NCBI GenBank assembly: GCA_033238645.1 | Contig: BQXR01000005.1 | Location: forward strand, 124,001-188,000 | From: Thiomicrorhabdus sp033238645 | GTDB lineage: Bacteria > Pseudomonadota > Gammaproteobacteria > Thiomicrospirales > Thiomicrospiraceae | Length of the DNA stretch: 64,000 nt | Reading direction: 5' to 3' | Part shown: piece by piece, positions 36,621 to 43,749 of the stretch | How the letters are laid out: each line of letters starts with the position of its first letter | How positions within the stretch are numbered: position 1 is the stretch's first letter | Notes under the pieces: generated by a model | What the model was told of the DNA's origin: nothing | What the model saw: only the letters and a program-made list of their open reading frames with translations | Databases searched by the model: none | Made by a program: the position numbers and the translations under genes

Positions 36621-36727
36621 GTGACTAAACCAAAATTTAAGCCCGATAATATAGCTAAAGAGCTAAAGCTAAAGGGGTCGGAGCCATTTACTGTGGGTAT
36701 TGTAAAATAACCCTGTACTTTCAATAA
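36621..36727 (+). pseudogene. Decayed cassette gene, frameshifted zinc-finger remnant
   Basis: A GTG at 36621 opens a 29-codon frame ending at 36710 (KFKPDNIAKELKLKGSEPF then TVGIVK). Shifting frame at 36689 gives YCGYCKITLYFQ before a stop at 36727: a C-x-x-C zinc-binding pair typical of HNH or zinc-ribbon cassette proteins. One lost base at about 36689 would explain the break. Too short to be a full protein. Confidence 0.45.
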
Positions 36728-36845
36728 CTTAACTAGACATGTAGTAATAATCATTACAGAATCAAGTCTTGCCTTTTGCCTTTATGAAGGCAAATTCAAT
36801 AATCTAGGGGCAAATAACAAGACCTTGTATCTGACCCTCGATTGA

Positions 36846-36906
36846 ACATAACAAAGCACTCAAGACGACAATACTAATACGTAGCGGTTTAACTTAATCG
36901 CTAGCT
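36846..36906. other. attC-like site 3
   Basis: 61 bases. The first 19 bases are identical to attC-like site 1, and most of the right half also matches, but the central arms differ (ACAATAC and GTAGCGG region). The right box is GCTAGCT, one base off GTTRRRY, so it may be decayed. Confidence 0.6.
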
Positions 36907-37006
36907 GTTGATAGAGGTTTTATCTATGTTCAATGATAAAATATATTTTCAATAAGATATAAAAATAATGGACAATGAGATAACAAATCGCTAGAAATGA
37001 AATTGG

Positions 37007-37498
37007 ATGGTTTTTATGCCAAGAAGATTGAGACCTCTCTATCCTGAGAGGCTAAAGAAAATAAATAAGGTCACAACCTCGATAATATGGTGGGTTAATG
37101 GATTAGCTCATATTGCAATTACAATTGCACTTTCTGTATCAGTGATCATGTTTATATGGTTGTTTATGCATGATGCATACATGGCATTTACAATTCAAAA
37201 TTTTGCGCATGGTTTTCTTCATGCCTTGGGGACATTGATGGTTTTATGGATAGTGTCTTCTTTGATACTTGCAGAAGCTAGGTATCTCCAAGGTGAGCCT
37301 ATAGGTGTAGATATATTTGTCGAAATAGCACTAGTAGTTATTTTAAGAAAAATAATAGTTTTTCCTGTGCAGGAAGTAGTGCCAACACCACTCGAAATTG
37401 CCTCTTGGGTCGGCGCTGCCTTGGCGTTGGGTCTTGTGTACTTCCTTGTTTTAAGGGCTAGACCATCGACAGCATCAGATGATGAAAAAAACAGCTAA
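37007..37498 (+). CDS. PsiE-like membrane protein, island gene 3
   Basis: 163 residues with four membrane helices (about 28-52, 65-90, 100-120 and 132-150). The layout and segments such as EPIGVDIFVEIALVVILRKIIVFP resemble the phosphate-starvation-inducible PsiE family. Start could be the ATG at 37007 or the second ATG at 37016; TTGG precedes the first. The last codons overlap attC-like site 4 by six bases. Confidence 0.68.
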   Translation: MVFMPRRLRPLYPERLKKINKVTTSIIWWVNGLAHIAITIALSVSVIMFIWLFMHDAYMAFTIQNFAHGFLHALGTLMVLWIVSSLILAEARYLQGEPIGVDIFVEIALVVILRKIIVFPVQEVVPTPLEIASWVGAALALGLVYFLVLRARPSTASDDEKNS

Positions 37499-37568
37499 CA
37501 AAAGCAATTAAACATTTAAACAGCGTTGTCGCCCGCAGGCGGGTAACAACTTGCCATTCGGGTTAAGT
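37493..37568. other. attC-like site 4
   Basis: 76 bases. Left box AGCTAAC, right box GTTAAGT (fits GTTRRRY). Centre pairs GTTGT-C-GCCCGC with GCGGG-T-ACAAC around a two-base loop. The outer arms pair less well than in site 2. Confidence 0.6.
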
Positions 37569-37633
37569 CTTGCCTAAAATAAAACAAAAGACTAAAGTTT
37601 TACTTGATTTTCAAGACAGTATCTAACCCTTGA

Positions 37634-37732
37634 TCCACAAGGAATGCTAAGTTTTTTCTAAGAAACTGCCCTAATACTAAAATGGATGATGATAGAGATG
37701 GCAAACCTTGTGAAGGGCAGTTTAATCGCTAA
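37634..37732 (+). pseudogene. Remnant of an excalibur-domain protein
   Basis: The frame from 37634 to the TAA at 37732 reads AKFFLRNCPNTKMDDDRD then GKPCEGQF. This is the calcium-binding excalibur pattern (two Cys and D-x-D-x-D-G), normally at the end of a larger secreted or nuclease-type protein. Upstream the frame is closed by a stop at 37631 and no start fits, so the rest of the gene is missing or frameshifted. It lies just past attC-like site 4 and may be the last, broken cassette. Confidence 0.5.
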
Positions 37733-37875
37733 CCCCCCTCTTTACTAAAACAATGGTGCTTTCTGCTGACGATACCTTAAGGAATGATTCCTTATTGTAA
37801 ATCCCAAATTAGTCGGTAAAATCATCGCCTAATAACGCTGTTCAATACCGAACAAATCACCTTAAAGGAAGCCTT

Positions 37876-38217
37876 ATGAACCTCGCTAAAATTGATAACA
37901 AAAAAAGAAGAATTAGAAAGAAGCTTTATTTAGGTGAGTTCGCGATTAAGGGCTTTGAGGTGACTTGTAATATCGGTATTGAAGATGGTGATGAGTTTGA
38001 AGCATTTCTGAATGACTTTATTGATCTAGCTGTAAAGCATAACCTTGTATTGGCGGGTTCTGGAGAAGATGAGTTTGATGGTTTTATCTACTCAAGTAAC
38101 CGCTATGGTTCTGTCACCGAGGAGCAGCGCACTGAGATTGAAGCTTGGTTAACTAAGCACCCAAAAATATCAAAGGTAGATGCGGGTAAATTAGTAGACG
38201 TAGTTTACGAGTTTTAA
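37876..38217 (+). CDS. yggL: YggL family protein (DUF469)
   Basis: 113 residues with the YggL pattern: KKRRIRKKLYLGEFAIKGFEV, DFIDLA, GSGEDEFDGFI, EEQRTEIEAWL and a closing DAGKLVDVVYEF. E. coli YggL (108 residues) binds the 50S ribosomal subunit, by report. AAAGGAAG lies before the ATG. It marks the return to core genes after the accessory island. Confidence 0.86.
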   Translation: MNLAKIDNKKRRIRKKLYLGEFAIKGFEVTCNIGIEDGDEFEAFLNDFIDLAVKHNLVLAGSGEDEFDGFIYSSNRYGSVTEEQRTEIEAWLTKHPKISKVDAGKLVDVVYEF

Positions 38218-38279
38218 TAACCCCTTCTACATTTAATCTCACGAAAGCCTTTAGTTGATCGCTATTCAGCCTGAAGGCT

Positions 38280-38290
38280 CCCCCTGTTCA
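38280..38290 (+). repeat. C-run repeat, copy 11 (C5 TGTTCA)
   Basis: Short run of five C, then TGTTCA. A diverged inverted partner (on the minus strand CCCCCTGTTTTA) lies at 38324-38335, giving arms of about 11 bases around a 38-base loop downstream of yggL. Confidence 0.6.
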
Positions 38291-38435
38291 ACCCTCCCAG
38301 AACATACTTAACAAAAACCAGACTAAAACAGGGGGTAGCAAAGCCTGTAATCCTTATCAAAAATATCTAATATAGGCTCTTACTCCTTGGTTAATAAACG
38401 CCCTTTTCTTTTAGATATTTGAGAAATATTCCTTG

Positions 38436-39911
38436 ATGAAAATACCCTTTAACAATCGCTACATTAAACTAGGTGAAGACTTCTACGTTCGTACTACCCC
38501 TGAGCGCACTGAGAAACCTGAATTGATTATCTTCAATAAGGCATTAGCATCTGAACTTGTACCGTCAATGACTGATTTAAACACCAAAAAATTGGCAGAA
38601 ATCTTTGCGGGTAACCAGATTCTAGAAGGTGCGGAGCCTTTGGCAATGGTCTACGCGGGGCATCAATTTGGGCAGTTTAATCCGCAACTAGGGGATGGAC
38701 GTGCGATTCTTTTAGGAGAGGTTTGTGATAAACATAATCAGACTTTCTCTATTCAACTAAAAGGATCAGGTCGTACCGTCTACTCTCGTCGCGGTGATGG
38801 TCGTTCTGCACTTGGCCCAGTACTGCGAGAATACTTAGTCAGTGAAGCGATGGCCAAACTGGGCATACCAACCACTCGTGCTTTAGCTGCTGTGACCACT
38901 GGTGAAAATGTTATGCGTCGTCAAATGGTACCTGGCGGTATTCTTACACGGGTTGCCAACAGTTTTGTGCGGGTTGGCACCTTTCAGTACTTTGCCGCTA
39001 ATGACAATGTGGGTGCGCTTAAGAAATTGGCTGACTATGTTATCGATATCAGTTACCCAGAAGCCGCTGCACAAGACAACCCTTATGCGGCATTATTAGA
39101 GGCGGTAATTGATCGCCAAGCTTCACTCATTGCCAAGTGGATGCAGCTGGGGTTTATACATGGAGTCATGAATACCGATAACATGTCGGTTGCGGGCGAG
39201 ACCATTGATTATGGCCCTTGTGCCTTTATGGATGACTTTGCCTATGACCGCATCTTTAGCTCTATTGATGAAGGCGGTCTCTACGCTTATAAAAATCAGC
39301 CAACGATGGGAGTATGGAATCTAACCCGTTTGGCAGAATCTCTTTTATCTTTGCTAGCTGCAGATTCAGACGTTGCTGTTGGCATCGCTCAAGCGGCTTT
39401 AAAACAGTACAACGATCTTTATCAACAGCATTGGTTATCTGCCATGGGGGCTAAAATTGGTTTGACCTCCCCTAAGCAAGAAGACAAAGTCTTAATTGAT
39501 GATCTGTTGTCTCTAATGCAAAGTCAACAAGCAGATTTTACCCTCACCTTCTATTATTTATCTCTAATAGATCTCAATGCTATCTCAGCAGATAACCCAA
39601 TCTACTCTCTATTTAGTGATGCAGAACCACTCAATCATTGGCTTAATGAATGGCAAGCACATTTATTAAAAGAGGATATTGATCCCTTAACCAGTCAAAA
39701 AATAATGCTGTCAGTCAATCCGATTTATATTCCACGCAACCATCAAATAGAGATAGCCATTAGAGCAGCAGAGGATTATGGCGATTTCTCAAAATTCCAT
39801 GAACTACATCAGGTGTTACAAAACCCACGACAGTTACAGACAGGCAAAGAAGCCTACATGCAACCACCGACAGAAAAAGAGGTTGTTAAAGAGACTTTTT
39901 GTGGGACTTAA
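38436..39911 (+). CDS. selO: Protein adenylyltransferase SelO
   Basis: Pseudokinase-fold enzyme that transfers AMP to protein side chains, with ATP bound in inverted orientation. Conserved blocks: YAGHQFGQFNPQLGDGRAI, LKGSGRTVYSRRGDGRSALG, HGVMNTDNMSVAG with the catalytic and metal residues, DYGPCAFMDDF, and NQPTMGVWNLTRLAESL. The C-terminus ends ETFCGT, keeping the near-terminal cysteine of bacterial members. 491 residues with the ATG at 38436, E. coli 478; the frame also includes a TTG at 38433. Adenylylation by this family is linked to redox stress control. Confidence 0.96.
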   Translation: MKIPFNNRYIKLGEDFYVRTTPERTEKPELIIFNKALASELVPSMTDLNTKKLAEIFAGNQILEGAEPLAMVYAGHQFGQFNPQLGDGRAILLGEVCDKHNQTFSIQLKGSGRTVYSRRGDGRSALGPVLREYLVSEAMAKLGIPTTRALAAVTTGENVMRRQMVPGGILTRVANSFVRVGTFQYFAANDNVGALKKLADYVIDISYPEAAAQDNPYAALLEAVIDRQASLIAKWMQLGFIHGVMNTDNMSVAGETIDYGPCAFMDDFAYDRIFSSIDEGGLYAYKNQPTMGVWNLTRLAESLLSLLAADSDVAVGIAQAALKQYNDLYQQHWLSAMGAKIGLTSPKQEDKVLIDDLLSLMQSQQADFTLTFYYLSLIDLNAISADNPIYSLFSDAEPLNHWLNEWQAHLLKEDIDPLTSQKIMLSVNPIYIPRNHQIEIAIRAAEDYGDFSKFHELHQVLQNPRQLQTGKEAYMQPPTEKEVVKETFCGT

Positions 39912-39922
39912 ACAAATAGATT

Positions 39923-39936
39923 CCCCCCCCTGCTCG
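39923..39936 (+). repeat. C-run repeat, copy 12 (C8 TGCTCG)
   Basis: Eight C then TGCTCG and AATTCCTAAAT, 11 bases after the selO stop codon. Confidence 0.82.
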
Positions 39937-40078
39937 AATTCCTAAATCGAAAACCTGAGCCGCCGCTATACAGTTTCTAAAATGAAAGGCCTCATCAATT
40001 CACGCTTTAGTGATTTTAAAACGTGAAAACGCACAAAAGGCTATAATTCCCCCTATTCAAATTTATTAGGTAAGTCTT

Positions 40079-41023
40079 ATGGCAATTCAATGGTTCCCCG
40101 GGCATATGCATAAAGCCCAAAAAGAAGTTCGCGAGATTTTCAATCAAGTGGATGTCTTTATAGAAGTATTGGATGCTCGTATCCCTTTTAGTAGCCAAAA
40201 CCCAATGATTGAGGATATTCGTGGTGATAAACCAACGATTAAAATCCTCAATAAAACCGATCTAGCTGACCCAATTAAAACCGAAGCTTGGCAGGCCTAT
40301 CTTGAGCAAGAAGATCAGGTGAAGACTTTGGCGTTTAACTCTCAAGTGGGCGATAAGCGCGAACAGATGATTAGCATGATTAAAAAGCTGGTGCCTGAAA
40401 AAATAGATTCTGTGAAAACTATTCATGCACTGATTATTGGTATTCCAAATGTTGGTAAATCAACACTAATCAATAACATTACTGGGCGCACCATCGCTAA
40501 AACGGGTAATGAGCCTGCGGTCACTAAAAATCAACAGCGTATTAAGTTAGAAGAGGGTATTACGCTTATTGATACCCCTGGTATGCTGTGGCCAAATATT
40601 GAAAATGCCAACAGTGGTTATCGCTTAGCGATTACTGGCGGGATTAAAGAGACCGCTTTTGAGCTACCTGATGTTGCCTCTTATGCTGCTGAGTACCTAC
40701 TTGCGGCTTACCCTAATGAGCTTAAAGAACGCTTTAACCTAAAAGCTCTACCCCACACAGATATTGATTTTTTAGAAGCGATTGGCCGTCAGCGCGGTTG
40801 CTTGCGCTCAGGTGGTATGGTGGATTTAGATAAGATCTCGCGAATCTTTATTGTTGAGTTTAGAGATATGGTTTTGGGGCCAATGACATTAGAAACACCA
40901 GAGATGATGTTAGAGGAGTTCAAAGTCGTTAAAAAGCAAAGAGCACTTAAAGAAGCTAAGCTTAAAGCGAAAGAAGAAGATAAAAAAGTCCGCCGAGCGC
41001 GCCATAAAAGAAATAAGCGTTAA
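40079..41023 (+). CDS. rbgA: Ribosome biogenesis GTPase, RbgA/YlqF type
   Basis: Circularly permuted GTPase needed in other bacteria for late 50S assembly. The motif order is G4 NKTD (about residue 58), G1 GIPNVGKST (about 121-129), G3 DTPG (about 164-167). The start MAIQWFPGHMHKAQKEV is the family's signature. The tail (about 280-314) is very basic (KLKAKEEDKKVRRARHKRNK), likely rRNA-binding. At 314 residues it is slightly longer than B. subtilis RbgA (282), the extra being this tail. Confidence 0.94.
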   Translation: MAIQWFPGHMHKAQKEVREIFNQVDVFIEVLDARIPFSSQNPMIEDIRGDKPTIKILNKTDLADPIKTEAWQAYLEQEDQVKTLAFNSQVGDKREQMISMIKKLVPEKIDSVKTIHALIIGIPNVGKSTLINNITGRTIAKTGNEPAVTKNQQRIKLEEGITLIDTPGMLWPNIENANSGYRLAITGGIKETAFELPDVASYAAEYLLAAYPNELKERFNLKALPHTDIDFLEAIGRQRGCLRSGGMVDLDKISRIFIVEFRDMVLGPMTLETPEMMLEEFKVVKKQRALKEAKLKAKEEDKKVRRARHKRNKR

Positions 41024-41043
41024 GTTTATGGCTGGATAACTAA

Positions 41044-41056
41044 CCCCCCCTGCTCA
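41044..41056 (+). repeat. C-run repeat, copy 13 (C7 TGCTCA)
   Basis: Seven C then TGCTCA and AATAAAAA, 20 bases after rbgA and nine bases before its terminator stem. Confidence 0.88.
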
Positions 41057-41064
41057 AATAAAAA

Positions 41065-41098
41065 AGACCGCCTTCATTCAACAAGGCGGTCTTTTTTT
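41065..41098. terminator. Bidirectional terminator, rbgA / PilZ gene
   Basis: AGACCGCCTT and AAGGCGGTCT form a 10-base stem followed by seven T; A-run on the other side serves the convergent minus-strand gene. Confidence 0.95.
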
Positions 41099-41142
41099 GT
41101 AACTATTTTAATGCTTAACAGCCTTATAAAAGTTTTATCTCA

Positions 41143-41964
41143 CTAATCTTCTTTTAAATATTCGTCTGCAACCTTAAGCGCTTCATCTGCACTCATCCCT
41201 TGGTGCATAAAATCGTAAGCAACTTGCTGTTGCTCTGTTAAGAAGCGATTTTCAAAATCAGAGATCAGGGTTTTCCAAGACTGTTTTTCAGCAGGGCTAT
41301 CTGGTGTATGTGCCAATAGTTTAGCCAGCATCCCCAACGCAAGTGTGGTCTCACCCATATGGTCATAGTAATCTGAGAAGTGCTGAAATACATAACGAAG
41401 CGACTCTGCATCCACCTTATCGCCCTGAGCACTGCCAATAATATCTTCAATATCCTTAAGTAATACACTGCCCCATTTTCGGCTAGACTGTAACTGAGAG
41501 ACGGCTAAGTTAAGTGCCATACTGGCTTCTTGAAAGTCTGCCTGATCCGTTGATAGTGCTGAACCATCTTCAAGAAAATCAAATTCAGACAGCTTTGAGG
41601 TGGCCATTGAGACTAAGGCAGTTTTTTCATCCGTCATGACAATACGGTGATGAGCTAATAGCTGGGAGCTGGTGACTTGAACAATGTGACAACCACAAAG
41701 AAAGCGCTCACCCTCTGAGCGTAGATGAACTACCTCAACGCTCTCAAGACAGTAAACTTCATCACTGTCTTGGTTTTTAATACGCAGGCTAATCACTTGG
41801 TCGGGTAAAAACAAGTCTGGCTCGTCTACCCAAAAACTTAAGCCTGTTAGATTGACATCAAAGCCATCAAAGGGCGCAGAAAAGTCTTCATCATCATTAT
41901 CAGTGACTAAAAATGGACGTAAAAATCGTGAAGATTCTCTTTGTTCAAGATCCATTTGAATCAT
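41143..41964 (-). CDS. PilZ-domain-like protein
   Basis: 273 residues. The first 110 resemble a PilZ domain: RESSRF fits RxxxR, and DVNLTGLSFWV fits the later D-x-S-x-x-G block with Asn in place of Ser, so c-di-GMP binding is possible but not certain. The rest (about 115-273) is helical with no recognised family. Together with the GGDEF proteins elsewhere in the window it may be part of a cyclic-di-GMP response. No clear operon partner. Confidence 0.65.
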   Translation of the reverse strand: MIQMDLEQRESSRFLRPFLVTDNDDEDFSAPFDGFDVNLTGLSFWVDEPDLFLPDQVISLRIKNQDSDEVYCLESVEVVHLRSEGERFLCGCHIVQVTSSQLLAHHRIVMTDEKTALVSMATSKLSEFDFLEDGSALSTDQADFQEASMALNLAVSQLQSSRKWGSVLLKDIEDIIGSAQGDKVDAESLRYVFQHFSDYYDHMGETTLALGMLAKLLAHTPDSPAEKQSWKTLISDFENRFLTEQQQVAYDFMHQGMSADEALKVADEYLKED

Positions 41965-42046
41965 AAGTAAGTTCTCACTTTCACAACAAAATTAAGGTTT
42001 AGGTCCATTTGCTAGCAAAGTAAATTAGTTTGGCTATTGTAATAAA

Positions 42047-42316
42047 CTATTTTGAATAACCAACTTTAAAGCCGAGTGCCAAACACTCCGCTTCTGGTAG
42101 CCAACCTAAACAGCTGCGTACTTTTAAAGATTGATAGTTACGCAAAATCGGCATCACAGTTAACACACCCCAAAGAATTTGATACCACTGCCAACCAATC
42201 GCCGAGGGCTGTGCAGCCCACCACAAATTGTTCACACCAAAATGCTTGGTTTTAAAAACCAAGTGAATAGCAAGACGCCAGTACTTTAGGCCATAAGCAA
42301 TTCGATTTGATAACAT
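42047..42316 (-). CDS. Conserved small protein of unknown function
   Basis: 89 residues, Trp- and Leu-rich, with possible amphipathic or membrane-associated segments (NNLWWAAQPSAIGWQWYQIL, and GWLPEAECLALGFKVG). AAAGGA lies before the ATG on the minus strand, which supports a real gene. I do not recognise the family. Confidence 0.5.
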   Translation of the reverse strand: MLSNRIAYGLKYWRLAIHLVFKTKHFGVNNLWWAAQPSAIGWQWYQILWGVLTVMPILRNYQSLKVRSCLGWLPEAECLALGFKVGYSK

Positions 42317-42439
42317 ATTATTCCTTTATCACGTTCAATGCCACTTAAAATATTTTTAATTCTAAAACACTTTTATTACATAAGCATTTGATTATCTGGA
42401 TAAAATAGTGACTTATTTTCTATTTTAATTGTGCAAGCT

Positions 42440-42958
42440 TTAGTCTTTTTTGACTTGCATCTCTGCATACTTAGTCATAAAGTTTTCTAGCATTTTTTGA
42501 TCAATCATTCCTGTTCTGGCTGCAACTACAGAACCATCTGGTGCAATCATATAGGTTGTTGGTAGACCATAAAGAGGACCAAATGGGCTAGAATTTCCAT
42601 CAATCTTGCCTTCAAAACGAACCACAGGGAAGTTAATCATCTGTGACTCTGCAAAAGCTTTAACTTTATCTTTATCAATCGCTTCATAGTTAACACCGAT
42701 GACAATGGCATCTTTATCTTTATGCTCTTCATGAAACATGATTAGATCTGGAATCTCGACTAAACATGGAGGACACCATGTTGCCCACAGGTTCACAATC
42801 ACCCACTTACCTTTATAGTCAGATAACTTAGTCTCATTACCTTTTAAATCGATAAAGATAATATCTTCTTTGGGTGGTGCACTGTGCACGAGTGAACTCC
42901 AGCCCATAAAAGCAACCAGCAGAAGTATGAGTGAGGTTTTGAATTTTGAAAATGGCAT
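42440..42958 (-). CDS. TlpA-like thioredoxin-fold protein, periplasmic
   Basis: 172 residues with a signal peptide (about 1-27, ending LVHSA). A redox-active WCPPC motif follows NLWAT at about residues 61-65, and cis-proline is in YGLPTTYMI. TlpA/ResA-like proteins reduce cysteines of periplasmic targets such as cytochrome c or copper-binding proteins. AGGA lies nine bases before the ATG. A second TlpA-like gene is at 56608, with the different motif SCPGC. Confidence 0.9.
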   Translation of the reverse strand: MPFSKFKTSLILLLVAFMGWSSLVHSAPPKEDIIFIDLKGNETKLSDYKGKWVIVNLWATWCPPCLVEIPDLIMFHEEHKDKDAIVIGVNYEAIDKDKVKAFAESQMINFPVVRFEGKIDGNSSPFGPLYGLPTTYMIAPDGSVVAARTGMIDQKMLENFMTKYAEMQVKKD

Positions 42959-43041
42959 AAAGTTAATTCCTATTACTTATTTTTATTTTTAGTTTTTATA
43001 CTTCTTTAAATCTAATACTCAGTAAGAGTACCCAATAGACT

Positions 43042-43749
43042 CTAAGCTTGTTTCAAAACTTGTTTTACAAAAGGCAGTGTTAAACGTCTTTTCTCGACTA
43101 AAGAGGCCTGTTCAAGCAATTTTAAAACGGCAAGCAACTCTTGTAAATCACTGGAGAATTGTTTAATTAAGTAGTTGCCGACTTCAACAGGCAGCTCAAA
43201 ACCTAAACGTAAGCTGTGACGTTGTAGCGCTATAATCACCTCTTCCTTCTCAACAATTGCATCCATATGAATAGGCAGAACGGTCATTAAGGCTTTGGCT
43301 AAATCGGTGGTTTTAATCTGCCACTCATTAATTGGTTTTTCACCCGTTAATATAACGGTGTGTCCTTGTACACTTGATTTGGTAATCAAATTGGACAGTG
43401 CCAGCTCCCACTGACTATGACCGATGATTTCATTTATATCATCTAATGTCACTAAAGGCGTCTGCTCTAACCCAATTAAAACATCAGGGATAAGTGGTAA
43501 ACTACTATCGCCAAAAGGTAGGTAGACACTCGCCCCCCCCTGCTCAGTTATAAAACGACAAGAGGCTTGCAGTAGATGGGTCTTACCCACACCACTTTCA
43601 CCATGCAAATAAAAGGCATTACCATTGGCTTGTTTTAAAGCTGTTTGCAGGCCATTTAAGGCCAGTGCTTGTGACTCTTGTTCGGTCACAAAGGTTTCAA
43701 AGCAGGCATCATCTCTTAACCCTATTTTTAACGGCATTTGTACAAACAC
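43042..43749 (-). CDS. hda: DnaA regulator Hda
   Basis: AAA+ protein that, with the DNA clamp, makes DnaA hydrolyse its ATP to stop re-initiation. Length 235 (E. coli 233). N-terminal QMPLKIGL looks like the clamp-binding motif, Walker A is GESGVGKTH (about residues 43-51), Walker B is LVTLDDIN (about 95-102). Start is GTG at 43749, sharing one base with the stop of the DUF2066 gene; the ATG at 43737 would drop the clamp-motif Gln, so the GTG is favoured. The box VII segment reads TDLAKALM, where E. coli has PDLASRLD with the arginine finger. A C-run repeat inside encodes EQGG in FITEQGGASVY. Confidence 0.88.
   Translation of the reverse strand: MFVQMPLKIGLRDDACFETFVTEQESQALALNGLQTALKQANGNAFYLHGESGVGKTHLLQASCRFITEQGGASVYLPFGDSSLPLIPDVLIGLEQTPLVTLDDINEIIGHSQWELALSNLITKSSVQGHTVILTGEKPINEWQIKTTDLAKALMTVLPIHMDAIVEKEEVIIALQRHSLRLGFELPVEVGNYLIKQFSSDLQELLAVLKLLEQASLVEKRRLTLPFVKQVLKQA
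43533..43546 (+). repeat. C-run repeat, copy 14 (C8 TGCTCA), inside hda
   Basis: Eight C then TGCTCA and GTTATAA, opposite to the gene. In frame it gives Glu-Gln-Gly-Gly, the same peptide as the ubiI copy, at the turn before a core strand (SVYLPF) of the AAA+ domain. Confidence 0.9.

Larger units (their letters stand above)
35843..37568. mobile_element. Integron-like gene cassette array without integrase (CALIN-like)
   Basis: Four attC-like imperfect palindromes (35843, 36520, 36846, 37493) separate same-strand small genes of unknown or poor family (35573, 35933, 37007) and a decayed one (36621). Each site has an AAC-ending box on the left, a GTTRRRY-like box on the right (perfect at 36603 and 37562, degenerate at 35897 and 36900) and paired inner arms. 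No integrase gene is in the window. Base use is more AT-rich than the proS and selO flanks. Sites 1 and 3 are 61 bases each and share their first 19 bases exactly. Confidence 0.65.

Noticed and set aside
35573..37568. CRISPR array or prophage as explanation of the accessory island
   Set aside because: The palindromic sites are irregularly spaced by whole genes and there are no spacers, phage genes or integrase.
37733..37744. C6 TCTTTA after the excalibur remnant
   Set aside because: Only the C-run fits; the hexamer is wrong.
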